A stretch of 20,907 bases of DNA from Ophiocordyceps camponoti-saundersi (nom. inval.) (Eukaryota; Ascomycota; Sordariomycetes; Hypocreales; Ophiocordycipitaceae), in the NCBI GenBank assembly GCA_003339415.1, contig PDHQ01000105.1:91744-112650 (forward strand), read 5' to 3'. How positions within the stretch are numbered: position 1 is the first letter of the stretch; each line of letters opens with the position of its first letter. Position numbers and translations under genes: made by a program. The notes beneath the pieces are model-generated. The model searched no databases. It saw nothing but the letters and a program-made list of their open reading frames with translations, and was not told the DNA's origin. Of this stretch, positions 10,730-20,740 are shown in pieces.

Positions 10730-10795
10730 TTTTTTATTTTTTATTTTTGTACTTTTGTCCTGTCTTTTTTTTTTTCCCCAAAAAAAAAAAAACTT

Positions 10796-10818
10796 CCCCC
10801 CCCCCCCCCCCCCCCCCC
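10796..10818. repeat. Poly(C) run of 23
   Basis: Twenty-three C ending the non-RIP island. It mirrors the G30 run at 70-99, which likewise sits at a boundary between normal and RIP-mutated composition. Confidence 0.9.
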
Positions 10819-10869
10819 TGCATACTATATATATCTCTCGCGCGCTTTATTACCTTACCCCCTATCTTA

Positions 10870-11110
10870 TTACTTTTAACTATTTAATTAAAGCTTTAAA
10901 GTTTTAATTTACTTATTAAAAAAGTAATTTATTATATAATAGTTTAAGTTTTAAGGCGAAGTTATAATTTCGTTAACTTAAGTTTTACTAGAAATCCTCT
11001 CTAAAACTAAATTTATAATATACGACTTTTTAAGATAGCTATTAATATAAGCTTAAGGGCTAGATATTACTTACTTTATTCCTTCCTTTATTAAGGGAGA
11101 CTATATTATA
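10870..11110 (+). repeat. Dispersed repeat D, copy 3 (middle part)
   Basis: This aligns with about 11,342-11,580 of the next copy: ACTATTTAATTAA, GAAGTTATAATTTCGTTAA against AAAGTTATAATTCCGTTTAG, then TTATAATATA, TTAAGGGCTA and TTAAGGGA. The left part is missing, cut near the C run and gap, and it ends a few bases before copy 4 begins. It therefore forms a partial tandem duplication with copy 4. Confidence 0.75.
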
Positions 11111-11132
11111 TTATATCCTTTAATAATATCTA

Positions 11133-11795
11133 CTACTTTAGCAGGGGAAGAAAGATACCTTAAGTAAGCGTAGTAAATACCTAAGGGGCGTAACTTCTTA
11201 AGTAATTAAAGTTTTTAACTAATATAAGGGGGGATCTCTAGCTTTAGGGGGGAGAGCTAGATAGTAATTCTTTATAGGGGAAAATAATAAGGAGTTAGTT
11301 TTCTATATAAAGATAAAAGAAGAAAGAGAAAAAAAGATAAGAACTATTTAATTAAGTGCTAAAGATTTTAAAATAAGTATTTAAATTAGTAATTTATAAT
11401 ATAAAAGTATAGAGTTTAAAATAAAGTTATAATTCCGTTTAGTAAAGTTTTTACTATAAGTCCCTTTTAAAACTTAACTTATAATATATAACTTTTATAA
11501 TAGCTTATAAAAATAAGGTTAGGGCTAATTACTTACTTAATTTCTTCCTTTTTTAAGGGAAACTAATTTAAGCTATATATTTAGTAATAACCTTAATCTT
11601 ATATTATTTACCTTTTATATTCTAATCCTTAGATACTTTTAGGAAAAGAAAGAGGTTTAGAAACTTTTTAACTAAACCTTATTAAAGCTCCTAGAAATCC
11701 CCTAGCTAAGTTATACGCTTATTTTTCTTTTAGCGCGTTTAATACCGCTACTAAACTACCTTACTATAGCCGCCTTTATCTCTCTAATTTATAAA
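11133..11795 (+). repeat. Dispersed repeat D, copy 4 (full length, LTR candidate)
   Basis: Same orientation and full-length match to 6131-6790 (landmarks listed there). It keeps more G-rich tracts than copy 2, for example AGGGGGGAGAGCTAGA near 11,255. If the pair are LTRs this would be the 3' one on the + strand. Copy 3 immediately upstream complicates that model, since an LTR should be preceded by a polypurine tract and not by part of itself. Confidence 0.8.
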
Positions 11796-13379
11796 AATAT
11801 CTATAGTTTAAAATAGCACTAATAACTATTTAATTATACTTTATAAAAGCTTTTAATAATATTCTACTTTAATCTAGCGTTTTTTTCCTTATATATACTT
11901 ATAGCTACCGCTAAACTAGCTTATCCCCTTTATTTATAAACTATACTTATCTTAGTTTAATTTATTAATATTTTTACTTTATTTTCTTATATATTATTCT
12001 TCCTTATTATAATATTTTACTTTTTATAAATATTCTTTTAGCTTCTTATTACCGCTTTTTCTATCTCTTAACTTTTTTTATTTCCTTATATTTACGCTTT
12101 TATTTTTATAAAAAAAAATACTACCTTATACCCCGTAGACGCCCCCCCTCCCTTTTTTTATAAAAATAATATACGTATAGTCCTCTTTTCTCTCCCTTTT
12201 CTCTCTTATTTTTTTTTCCTCCCTAACTTACTACGCCTATCTCTTTATTATCTCTTACTATTATATCCTTACTTTCCTTATTACTCTCTTTAGCCTCTTG
12301 CTTATATAAGTTATATAAGGAAATTAGTATTTCTTCTAACTTTTTTATATTTTATATTTCTTATTCTCTCTCTTTCTCTCTTTTTTTCTGCCTCCCCTTT
12401 CCTTTTATAGATATATATACTTTATTTCTATATTTTTAGTATACTATTTATATAATATTCCCCGCTACTAATACTTTTTAGAAATAAACGCGTATTATTA
12501 TATAATAACTTACTTACTATTCTAAGCACCTTATATTTATATTATTATAATATTTACGGTAAGGTTAACTATTACCCTTACTTATTAAAGTAAGCTACTT
12601 ACTTTTATAATATTATACTTAATTACCGCGCCGTAGCTAAAGCGCGCTAAGCTTTACCTTAACCTTCGTAGTTACGAGGTATAAGTAGGCTTAGGGCACG
12701 ACGCCTTATACCCTTTATATTATATTTTACGCTAGCTAACTCGCCTTATTTTATTTTTTCGGTTACTTTAATGCTTATATATATATATTATACTTTTTAA
12801 CTAGGGTAAAATATAAAGTAGTAAGTATTACGTTTTATTTCCCTATCTACCTAATAAATTTCCTAATTATATTATATAGTTTACTACGCCTAGCTTAAGG
12901 CGTTACGCGGTAAGGTTCTAAGAGCTTTATTTTTAATAAAGTCCCTCCCCTTAAAAAAAGATTAAGTGCTAATACCTCCGGGTTATTTTATCTAATTCCT
13001 TAGCCTCCTTAATAGGTTTAGTTATAATAAACTATTAAATTTAAACTTTTCTAACTTATAGTTCTTTATTATATATATATATAATTTAGTAACTAAAAAA
13101 ATAAAAAAAAATTATTTTATATATCTTATTTCTTATTAGTACCTTTATAAACTAAGTACCTTAGTTTACTTACTTTTATATTATATTTCTCCCTTACTTA
13201 GCTTAACCTTATATTTATTTTCTTAAATTACCTTTTATTTTCTAAGCTATCTTTATATTTAAATATTTATTTTATTAATAATATATAATATATCTATTTT
13301 CCTTAATATTTACTCTTTTTTTAGTATTCCTTTTTTATTATTATATATACTTAAGGCTTTATTACGCTTATATAATCTT
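11796..13379. other. RIP-mutated stretch, no gene recognised
   Basis: About 1.6 kb, pyrimidine-rich on the + strand, notably at about 12,140-12,230 and 12,355-12,410. A CpG-rich patch lies at about 12,625-12,700. Stops fill all frames and I found no clear match to the other repeat modules. Confidence 0.5.
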
Positions 13380-13632
13380 ATTCTCCCGGGTAGTTTCTTA
13401 TATTTCTCTCTCCCTCTTTTTCTCTACGCTTCTCTCCTCTTTCCTTTCTTTTCCGTCTCTTTCGTCCTCTATATATATATTACTATATCCGCGCTTATAT
13501 ATATATAAAGATATAATATATTTTCTTCTTTTTCCGTTATCTTATTTTCGTTTATTATTTTTATATATAAACTAATTATTATATTTTTTCTACCTCTTTA
13601 TTATGCTCTCCGTATCTTTTCCTTATTACTAA

Positions 13633-13653
13633 CGCGTCTTTAAAATAGACGCG
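13633..13653. other. Perfect 7-bp stem-loop
   Basis: CGCGTCT and AGACGCG are exact reverse complements separated by 7 nt (TTAAAAT), lying 9 bp before the poly(A) tract. It is the most GC-rich hairpin I noticed. The equivalent positions of the two other module B copies do not have it. Confidence 0.7.
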
Positions 13654-13657
13654 CAGT

Positions 13658-13662
<5 letters not shown>

Positions 13663-13702
<40 letters not shown>

Positions 13703-13723
13703 AAAAAAAAAAAAAAAAAAAAA
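13663..13723 (+). repeat. Poly(A) tract of 61 with one C
   Basis: A runs from 13,663 to 13,723, broken only by C at 13,702. The other two copies of this module (about 16,525 and 20,118) read TTCTTTATTATAATA at this place with no A tract, so it was inserted or expanded in this copy. A retrotransposed (LINE or SINE-like) 3' end or slippage would both explain it. Confidence 0.9.
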
Positions 13724-13890
13724 CCCTATTTTTATAATACCTACGATAAAGTCGGATAACGCTACTACTCGGGGAGGTAAGCCTAGCCGCGCTCCTAATA
13801 TTATACTTAACTTTTACGCTATAGCTAATAACGCGCTATATTCGCTAAAACCTACGTAATTAAAATAGATAAGCTAACCTTATACTAGAC

Positions 13891-14274
13891 GCCTTACTAA
13901 AACTATATATATTCCTTTCTACTTCGTAAATAGCCGTCTACCTCTAATAGCTATTATAGATATATATTATATATCTTTTACTAGCTGCCCTTATATAGTA
14001 GCTACCTCTTAATATATATTCCTTTTTATCTTATTATAATTTACCTCCTAATATTTTTTCTCTATAATTTACTAAGCTAGCTAATATAAAACGTGCTTTA
14101 AAATTCTAATAGCTTTCTATATAGACGGATACGCTTTCCCCTAATAAGTAGCTAAAGCTTATATATTTTAGTAGCTTTTTTACTAGCTATTTCTAACTTA
14201 AGGATAGCTATTAACATAGCGCCTTACTATACTTATCCTATTAATATATATAAATATTTTAAAATAAAAAAAAT
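13891..14274. other. Spacer upstream of module A (copy 1)
   Basis: AT-rich spacer. Its last part shares TTTCTAACTT, GCTA and TTA(A/C)(C/T)-type words in order with 17,950-18,010, so the repeat unit probably starts in this spacer and not at module A itself. No gene is seen. Confidence 0.45.
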
Positions 14275-15465
14275 ACCCCCCCCTCTCTTTTACTCTCTCG
14301 CTCTCTTTATCTCCTTTTTCCTTTTATATATATATATATATATATATATAATACTTTTCCTTCTCTTTTTTATTATCTTAGCCTCCTTATTATTTTCGAG
14401 TTTTATAATTAAAAAAAAAATATTATATATTCTTCTACCTCTCTAGCTCTCTTTTTAAAAAGGTATTTATTTTTTTATTTTTAATCTTTCTTTCCTTTAC
14501 TAATATTCTAACTATAAGGCTATAAATCCTATTATCGTTATTCGCTTTACTTTACTTAGCCTAATCGAAAGATAATTTTACTAGCGCTAGCGATATAATC
14601 TTATTATTTTACCTTTTAAAACTAACTATTCTAACTCTTACTAGCGGCCCTTTTACTTTACTATAATATATCCTTTTCTTTTTAATAAATAAACCCTTCT
14701 ACTAACTCTTTATAGCTTAATAAGACCGCACTTCTTTCTTATCCTACTTACCCCGTTATTTTACGCTTTAAACGCGATAATATAATAAAGCGAGAGATTA
14801 TTAAGATTATATAGTTAAGAAGTTTCTTCCGCGCTATCCTTATAGCGTTAAGATAATCGCTTATTAAAAACTACCTCGCGGCCTTAGAAGAATTACCTAT
14901 TTAGGTTTCTACGCGTTACTACTACCTTAACTTACTATATCCCTTTATCTATTATATTAAAATACTTATTTTTAAAAATAGTGCTTATATAATATATATC
15001 CGCTTCTACTAGTAGCGTAGCTATACTTATTTTTAGATTTTAGCTATATTTATCTCCTACCTTAATATAGATTTACTAAGTAGCGATAATATTACTAATA
15101 GTAATATTACTAATAGCGAAAAATAGTTAGCTTTCTTATATTAACCCTTTTCTTTATTTTTTATTCTTATATTTAAATTCGCTTACTTAATTATAAGTTT
15201 ATAATATAAGTTATTTATTAAAACTTTTATAATTAAAAATATTATAAATTAAAGCTAAGTTATAAGTATATATTATAATAGCTATTATTAAATTATTTAC
15301 TACCTTTTACTTTTTACCTCTTATATAAATAAATCTAACTAAAAATTTAACCTTTTAACTTTTTATAAATATTATTAAATTTATAAACTATAACTCTAGC
15401 TTTAAAAATAACTTATAGTTATAAAGCTATTTTATAAAATTATTACTTTATTTTAATTATAATAT
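14275..15465 (+). repeat. Higher-order repeat, module A copy 1
   Basis: This aligns with 18,070-19,255. Anchors are TTATCTTAGCCTC, CTATTATCGTTA, TTTTTAATAAATAAACCC, GTTATTTTACGCTTTAAA (TTATTTTACGCTTTAAA in copy 2), AAGATTATATAGTTAAGAAG, CGCGCTATCCTTATAGCGTT and ATATAATATATATCC. From about 14,545 to 15,090 I count only a one-base length difference despite many substitutions, including transversions. So the two are diverged members of a family and not a fresh duplicate. That spacing is what constrained (coding) sequence would give. Confidence 0.9.
14480..15120 (-). pseudogene. Possible minus-strand coding relic in module A
   Basis: One minus-strand frame through module A keeps its register in both copies and has only TAA/TAG stops. 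If these are read as mutated Gln or Trp it gives matching basic segments in both copies (for example LYNLNNLSL and KRVYLLK/RRVYLLK). The + strand frame in the same register is less likely: the eight transversions I found between the copies in part of the module never fall on its third codon positions. I cannot name a domain and no start is recognisable. The minus orientation would fit the charged repeats encoded by the adjoining S module. Confidence 0.25.
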
Positions 15466-16345
15466 TTAACCCCCCCCCCCTCTCTTTTTTATCTTTTTAT
15501 TTTTTTTCCTTTTTTTAATTTCTTACTTTTCTTACTATTTTACTAGTCTCTCCCCTCTTACTTTTTCGCTATTTTCTTCCTTTTCCTCGCTCTATTACTA
15601 ATATCCTTAATCTCTTACCTTTTCGATCTCTTACTTTCTTATTACTCTCTTATCTTCTCGCTTTCTTACTACTCTCCTTACCTTTTTATAATTATTTTCC
15701 CTTTCCTCGCTTTATCGCTAGCGTTTTCGCTCTCTCGCCCTCTTATTTTCTTATTACTTTTTTCCTTTTTCTTACCTTATTACTTATATTCTCGCCCTCT
15801 TACTCCCTTATTATTTTTTTCCTTTTCCTCGCTTTATTACTTATATCCCCGCCCTCTTACTTTTTCTTTTTCTTACTTTTTAGTCCTCTCGCTACTTACG
15901 CTACTCTTTTTATCCTCTTACTCTTTCTTTATAACTTTTACTCTCTCGCCCCCTCGCTACCTTTATTACTCTCTTTATCTTTTTGCCCTCTTTTTATAAT
16001 TTTCGCTCTCTCGCCTTTTTACTACTTTTATTACTTTTTTCGCTTTTTTATTATTTTTCCCCTTTTTTACTTTCTTATTATTTTTATTATTATATATATT
16101 ATTTTTTTTATTATTTCCTTTACTTTTTAGTAGCTTTTTTATATTCTTACTTATATTAATGCGCTATTTTATAGCTTATTTTTATTTTATATAGCTATTT
16201 TTTTTTTATATATCTTTTTACTTTATTACTTTTATTAGTTATATAAGTAAATAGGTTTTTTTTTCTTTATTTATATTTTATTTCTCTTTCTCTTTTTCCT
16301 TTTTTTTATATATAGTTATATATATATATATATATATATATACGC
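15466..16345 (+). repeat. Higher-order repeat, module S copy 1 (polypyrimidine minisatellite)
   Basis: An 880-bp segment of almost pure C/T. It is built of irregular units of roughly 20-40 bp around CTCGCTTTCTTATTACTCTC and CTTACCTTTTTA, then ATATAAGTAAATAGG near 16,241, a CT tract, and a TATAGTTATATA(TA)n end at about 16,310-16,342. On the minus strand the units read as Lys/Arg/Glu/Ser/Gln-rich in one frame, with TAG-TAA pairs where Gln-Gln would stand. Such sequence suits a charged coiled coil. An alternative is a non-coding, triplex-prone tract. Confidence 0.85.
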
Positions 16346-17160
16346 CTTTATTTATATTTTTTCTAATTATTTTTCTTATTTTTATTATTCTTTTATATAA
16401 AATAGGTATTATTTTCCCTTTTACCTCTCCTTTTTCCTCCTTATATCCTCTTTCTTATTATAAACTTTTAAGTAAATAAATATATAATATTATATATTAA
16501 TATTTCGCTTCCTTAAATATTATATATATTCTTTATTATAATATTTATAGCGAGGTTTAATAATAATCTTATTAATTAAAGTTAGCTTAACTAGCTTATA
16601 ATATAATACCTAACTCCTATATTATAGCTAATAACCCTCTAAGCTTAGGAAATATACTTAAGGTAAAAAAAGAATAAGTATAAGCTACTAAGGCGGCGTA
16701 TAACGCCTTTTTAAATATATACTTATTTTTTCGCTAATAATTTTAAGCTTTAGCTATCTAAGAGATATTATAGTTCTCCGGTTTATATATATTATAACGC
16801 TAACTAATTAGAATATTATATAATAACTAGATACCTCCCCTTTTCCTTTTTACTTAATAACTAACTTAATTATATATTATAGTTTATAAAGCCCTCTTTT
16901 TAATATTAAGCCTAAAAATACTAAAAGCTTATTATATAAGAAAATCTCTTTACTATTAAATAGCTTAAATATACTTACCTCTAAGGATATTTTATAAAAT
17001 ATTACGGCCTCTAAGATAAGTTTAATAATAGTAAATAATTTAATTCTAAAAATACCTAATATAGCCCTTAACTTTATTTATATTCTAAATATATAGTTTA
17101 ATAATAGAAAGATATAACTATTTATCTTCTATATTATAATTATATTTTATATCTCCTTAT
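16346..17160 (+). repeat. Higher-order repeat, module B copy 1
   Basis: This aligns with 19,936-20,740. Anchors are TATATAAAATAGGTATTATT near 16,394, TATATAATATTATATATTAA near 16,479, TTCTTTATTATAATA near 16,530, TATTATAGCTAATAAC, GCGTATAACGCCTT near 16,697, TACTTATTTTTTCGCTAATA and TATATTATAACGCTAA. It ends with TAGCCCTTAACTTTA and AAATATATAGTTTAA. No coding frame is recognised. Confidence 0.9.
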
Positions 17161-17553
17161 CTTATTTTTTCCCCCTTTTTTCTTACTTACCCTCTCGCCT
17201 TATCCTTATCCGCTAGTCTCCCCTCCCCCTTTTCTTATATTTCTCTCGCTACTTTTCTTTTCCTCTTTTATATTATCTTACTTTCTCGCTATTCTACTTA
17301 CCTTTTCGCGCCCCCCCTCGCTCTCCTACTACTTTTTTTTATATTTTTCTACTCCTTATACTTTTACGTACCTTAACTTACTTTCTAGCGCCTTATCGTT
17401 ATCTTACGTAACTTTTTCTCTTTTCGCTTACTTTCTTATTTTAACGCTAATAGCGGTTATATAAGTAAACGGTATTATTTTTTTTCCCTTTATATCTAAT
17501 CTCTCTCTCTCTCTCCCTCTCCCTCTCTCCTCTCTCCTTCTTTATATAGTTAT

Positions 17554-17588
<35 letters not shown>

Positions 17589-17600
17589 ATAAATTCGGCG
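17161..17600 (+). repeat. Higher-order repeat, module S copy 2
   Basis: Another polypyrimidine segment with CGCTAGTCTCC, CTCGCTACTTTTCTTTTCCT, the landmark TTATATAAGTAAACGG near 17,457, a CT microsatellite at about 17,500-17,540 and a (TA)n end at about 17,557-17,583. It is shorter than copy 1, so the minisatellite varies in unit number. Confidence 0.8.
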
Positions 17601-18069
17601 AAAAAAAAAAACCCTCCCCCGCCGCCTTTTATCTTTTACTTTTAACTCTCTTCCTCTCTTTCTTCTCCTTCTCTCCTCGTCTCCTTAGCACTAAATCTAA
17701 TATCTATTCGCTATTTTACTCTCTAATATTTCTCTATAACGAAGAAAAATAAATAAAAAAGAAATAAATACTTATAATATAAATTATACCTCCTTTTCTC
17801 CTACCTCTTACCTTTTTTTTATTTTTCTTATTATTTAAGTTAATATTCGCTTATAAATAATAAAGTACTTATAACTTAGTATACGCTTCTCCGCCTAATT
17901 AGAAGATATTCTAATTATAGTAAAGAGATAATTATATTACCCTCTCTCCTACTTATATTTCTAACTTTATCCTAAGCTAATATTACCTATTTATAATACG
18001 CCTTTTTTCTTATACTTATTATAATAAATACTTCTACTAACTCTCTTAAAAGGTATTTTTCTCGCTTTC
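17601..18069. other. Spacer upstream of module A (copy 2)
   Basis: An A10 run, a pyrimidine stretch at about 17,615-17,690, then AT-rich sequence with no gene. The last 120 bp resemble the spacer before the first module A (about 14,190-14,270). A CT/C-rich tract at about 18,078-18,110 follows at the module A border. Confidence 0.45.
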
Positions 18070-19255
18070 TCTAAACCCTCTCTCTCTCTCTCCCCCCCCC
18101 CCCCCTCTCCCTCCTTTTCCTTTTATATATATATATACTTATATATATATAATATATTTCTTTCTCTTTTCTATTATCTTAGCCTCTTTATAATTATTAA
18201 CTTTATAATTTAATAAAAAAAAGGTATTTTATATTCTTATACCCCTCCCCTTATCTCTCTCTTTATATAGTATTTCCTCTTTATTTTTATTCTTTCTTTC
18301 CTTAGTTAATTTTCTATAATAGGGCTATAGATTCTATTATCGTTACTTACTTTACTTACCTTAGTCTAATTAAAAGATAGTATTATTAGTAATAGTAATA
18401 TAATCTTATCGTTTTACTTTTTAAAACTAACTATTTCGATAGCTACTAGCAGTCCTTCTACCTTTTTATAATACCTTTTTCTTTTTTTAATAAATAAACC
18501 CTTTTACTAACCTTATATAGCTTAACGAAACTATACTTTTCTCTTATCCCGCCTACCTTATTATTTTACGCTTTAAATATAATAACCTAACTAAGCGAGA
18601 GGTTATTAAGATTATATAGTTAAGAAGCTATTTCCGCGCTATCCTTATAGCGTTAAAAGGATTACTTATTTAAGCTTACCTCGTAGCTTTAGAAGGATCG
18701 CTTATTTAAGTTTCTACGTATTACTATTATATTAACTTACTATACCTCTTTATCCGCTATATTAGAATACCTTTTTTCGAAAATAGTACTTATATAATAT
18801 ATATCCTTTTTTACTAATAATATAGCTATACTTTTTTTTAAATTTTAGCTATATTTCTTTTTTACCCTTAAATAAATCCGCTAAATAGTAATAATATTAC
18901 TAATAGCGAAAAGTAATTAGCTATTTTTTATAAACCCCTCCTTTTATTCTTTATTTTTATATTTAAATTAGCTTACTTAGCTATAAAGTTACTATATAAG
19001 TAATTTATAAAAACTTTCGATTTTAGAAATATTATAAATTAAAGCTATTCGCGCGTATATTACCTTTTAGCTATAGTTAACTTATTTACTAGCTTTTACT
19101 TTTTATCTTTTATATAAATAAACTTAATTAAAAATCTAACTTTTTAATTTTCTTTTAAAGTTATTATTAAATTTATAAATTATAATTTTAGCTTCGGAGA
19201 TAACTTATAATAATAAAGCTATTTTATAAAATTAGTTTTTTATTTTTAATATAAT
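18070..19255 (+). repeat. Higher-order repeat, module A copy 2
   Basis: Partner of 14,275-15,465, about 3.79 kb downstream. Many CpG sites of copy 1 are TpA here: CTCGCGGCC against CTCGTAGCT, GCGCTAGCGATATAATC against GTAATAGTAATATAATC, ACGCGTTAC against ACGTATTAC. The reverse case also occurs (TTATTATTTTA against TTATCGTTTTA). Both copies have therefore decayed from a CpG-richer ancestor. Confidence 0.9.
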
Positions 19256-19847
19256 ATTTAGATCTCCCTTTCTCTTTTTATTTTTTTATCTTTTTTCTCT
19301 TTTTTAATTTTTTACTTTTCTCGCTATTTTATTAATTCTCCCCTCTCGCTTTCCTATTATTTTCTTCCCTTCTCGCCTTTTCGATTTTTCGCTATTTTAT
19401 TATCCTCTTACTTTCTTACTATTTTATTATCTTTTTATTTTCTCGCTACTTTCCTCGCCTTTTCCTCCCTTTACTACTAGTCTCCTTACCTTTTTAATCT
19501 CTTACTTTTTAGTCCTCTTACCGCTCTCGCTACTCTCCTTGCCTTTTCGATCTCTCGCTTTTTAGTCCTCTTGCTCTTTTATTACTTTTCTCGTTTTCTT
19601 ACTTTTTTATTATTTTCCTTATCGCCTTACTTTTTTATTACTCCTATCGCTATATATATTATTCTTTACGCTACTTTTTCTACCTCTTATTAGTTTCCTT
19701 ATATTTTCGCTTATATAAATATAATATCTTATAGCTTATTTTTATTTTGCTTAACTATTTCTTTTTTTATATTCCTTTTTATTTTATTACTTATAGTAAT
19801 TATATAAGTAAATAAGTATTTTTTTCCTTATTTATATTTTATTTCTT

Positions 19848-19878
<31 letters not shown>

Positions 19879-19899
19879 CTTTTTTTTTTCCGTATATAG

Positions 19900-19931
<32 letters not shown>

Positions 19932-19935
19932 GCTA
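19256..19935 (+). repeat. Higher-order repeat, module S copy 3
   Basis: Polypyrimidine minisatellite as in copy 1, followed by TATATAAGTAAATAAG near 19,800, a CT tract at about 19,845-19,870 and a (TA)n end at about 19,902-19,931. One minus-strand frame is again Lys/Arg/Glu/Ser-rich with few stops. Confidence 0.85.
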
Positions 19936-20740
19936 TTATTCTTACTCTCTCTAACCGTCTTTTTTATTTTTATTATTCTTCTATATAAAATAGGTATTAT
20001 TTTCCCTTTAACTTTCTTACTTTCTTTCTTATATCTTATTTTTTTTTATAAACTCTCTAAAAAATAAATATATAATATTATATATTAATATTTCGCTTTC
20101 TTAAGCACTGTATATATTCTTTATTATAATACCTATAATAAAGTTAAGTAACGCTTCTACTAATTTAGGTAAGCTAAAATAGCTTATAATATAGTACCTA
20201 ACTCTTATATTATAGCTAATAACTTTCTAAGTTTAAAGAATATATATAATACGAAAAAGAATAAGCTTAAGCTACCTAGGTAGCGTATAACGCCTTATAA
20301 ATAATATACTTATTTTTTCGCTAATAAACTTAAGCTTTTACTATTTAATAGTTATTTTAATTCTCCTATTTATATATATTATAACGCTAATAATTTAGAA
20401 TATTATATAGTAATTAGATACCTCCTCTTTTTCTTCTTATTTAATAATTAACTTAATTATATATTATAGTTTACGGAGCTCTTTTTTTAATATTAAGCTT
20501 AAAAATACTAAAAGCTTATTATTTAATAAAATCTTTTTAATACTAAATAGTTTAAGTATACTTACTTTTAGGGATATTTCGTATATTATTATAATCTTTA
20601 AGATAGATTTAATAATAATAAATAATTTAAATTAAAAAGTTCTTATTATAGCCCTTAACTTTACTTTATATTTTAAATATATAGTTTAAGAGTAAAAAGA
20701 TATAAGTATTTATTTTCTAAGCTATTATTATATTTTATAT
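19936..20740 (+). repeat. Higher-order repeat, module B copy 2
   Basis: This aligns with 16,346-17,160 through TATATAAAATAGGTATTATT near 19,982, TATATAATATTATATATTAA near 20,069, TATTATAGCTAATAAC near 20,208, GCGTATAACGCCTTA near 20,283 and TAGCCCTTAACTTTA near 20,650. The positions relative to module A differ by about 200 bp from the first unit because the S module is shorter here. Confidence 0.9.

Larger units (their letters stand above)
10701..10822. other. Non-RIP low-complexity island with assembly gap
   Basis: Contexts almost absent elsewhere (TCA, ACA, TGT three times, CCA) return here. The island contains a gap of ten N, then T runs, an A13 run and a C23 run. Normal RIP composition resumes right after 10,822. 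The mix of a gap and homopolymers suggests poorly resolved sequence at a contig join more than biology. Confidence 0.6.
13380..13890 (+). repeat. Partial unit of the 3.8-kb higher-order repeat (S-B remnant)
   Basis: This begins with a pyrimidine tract and a TA-rich stretch like the end of an S module. It continues with TATATAAACTAATTATTA, equivalent to TATATAAAATAGGTATTA in module B. After an intervening poly(A), TTATAATACCTACGATAAAG at about 13,732 matches TTATAATACCTATAATAAAG at about 20,123. TAGCTAATAACGC near 13,820 matches the module B copies as well. CpG is better kept here than in the other two copies. Similarity fades near 13,890. Confidence 0.7.
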
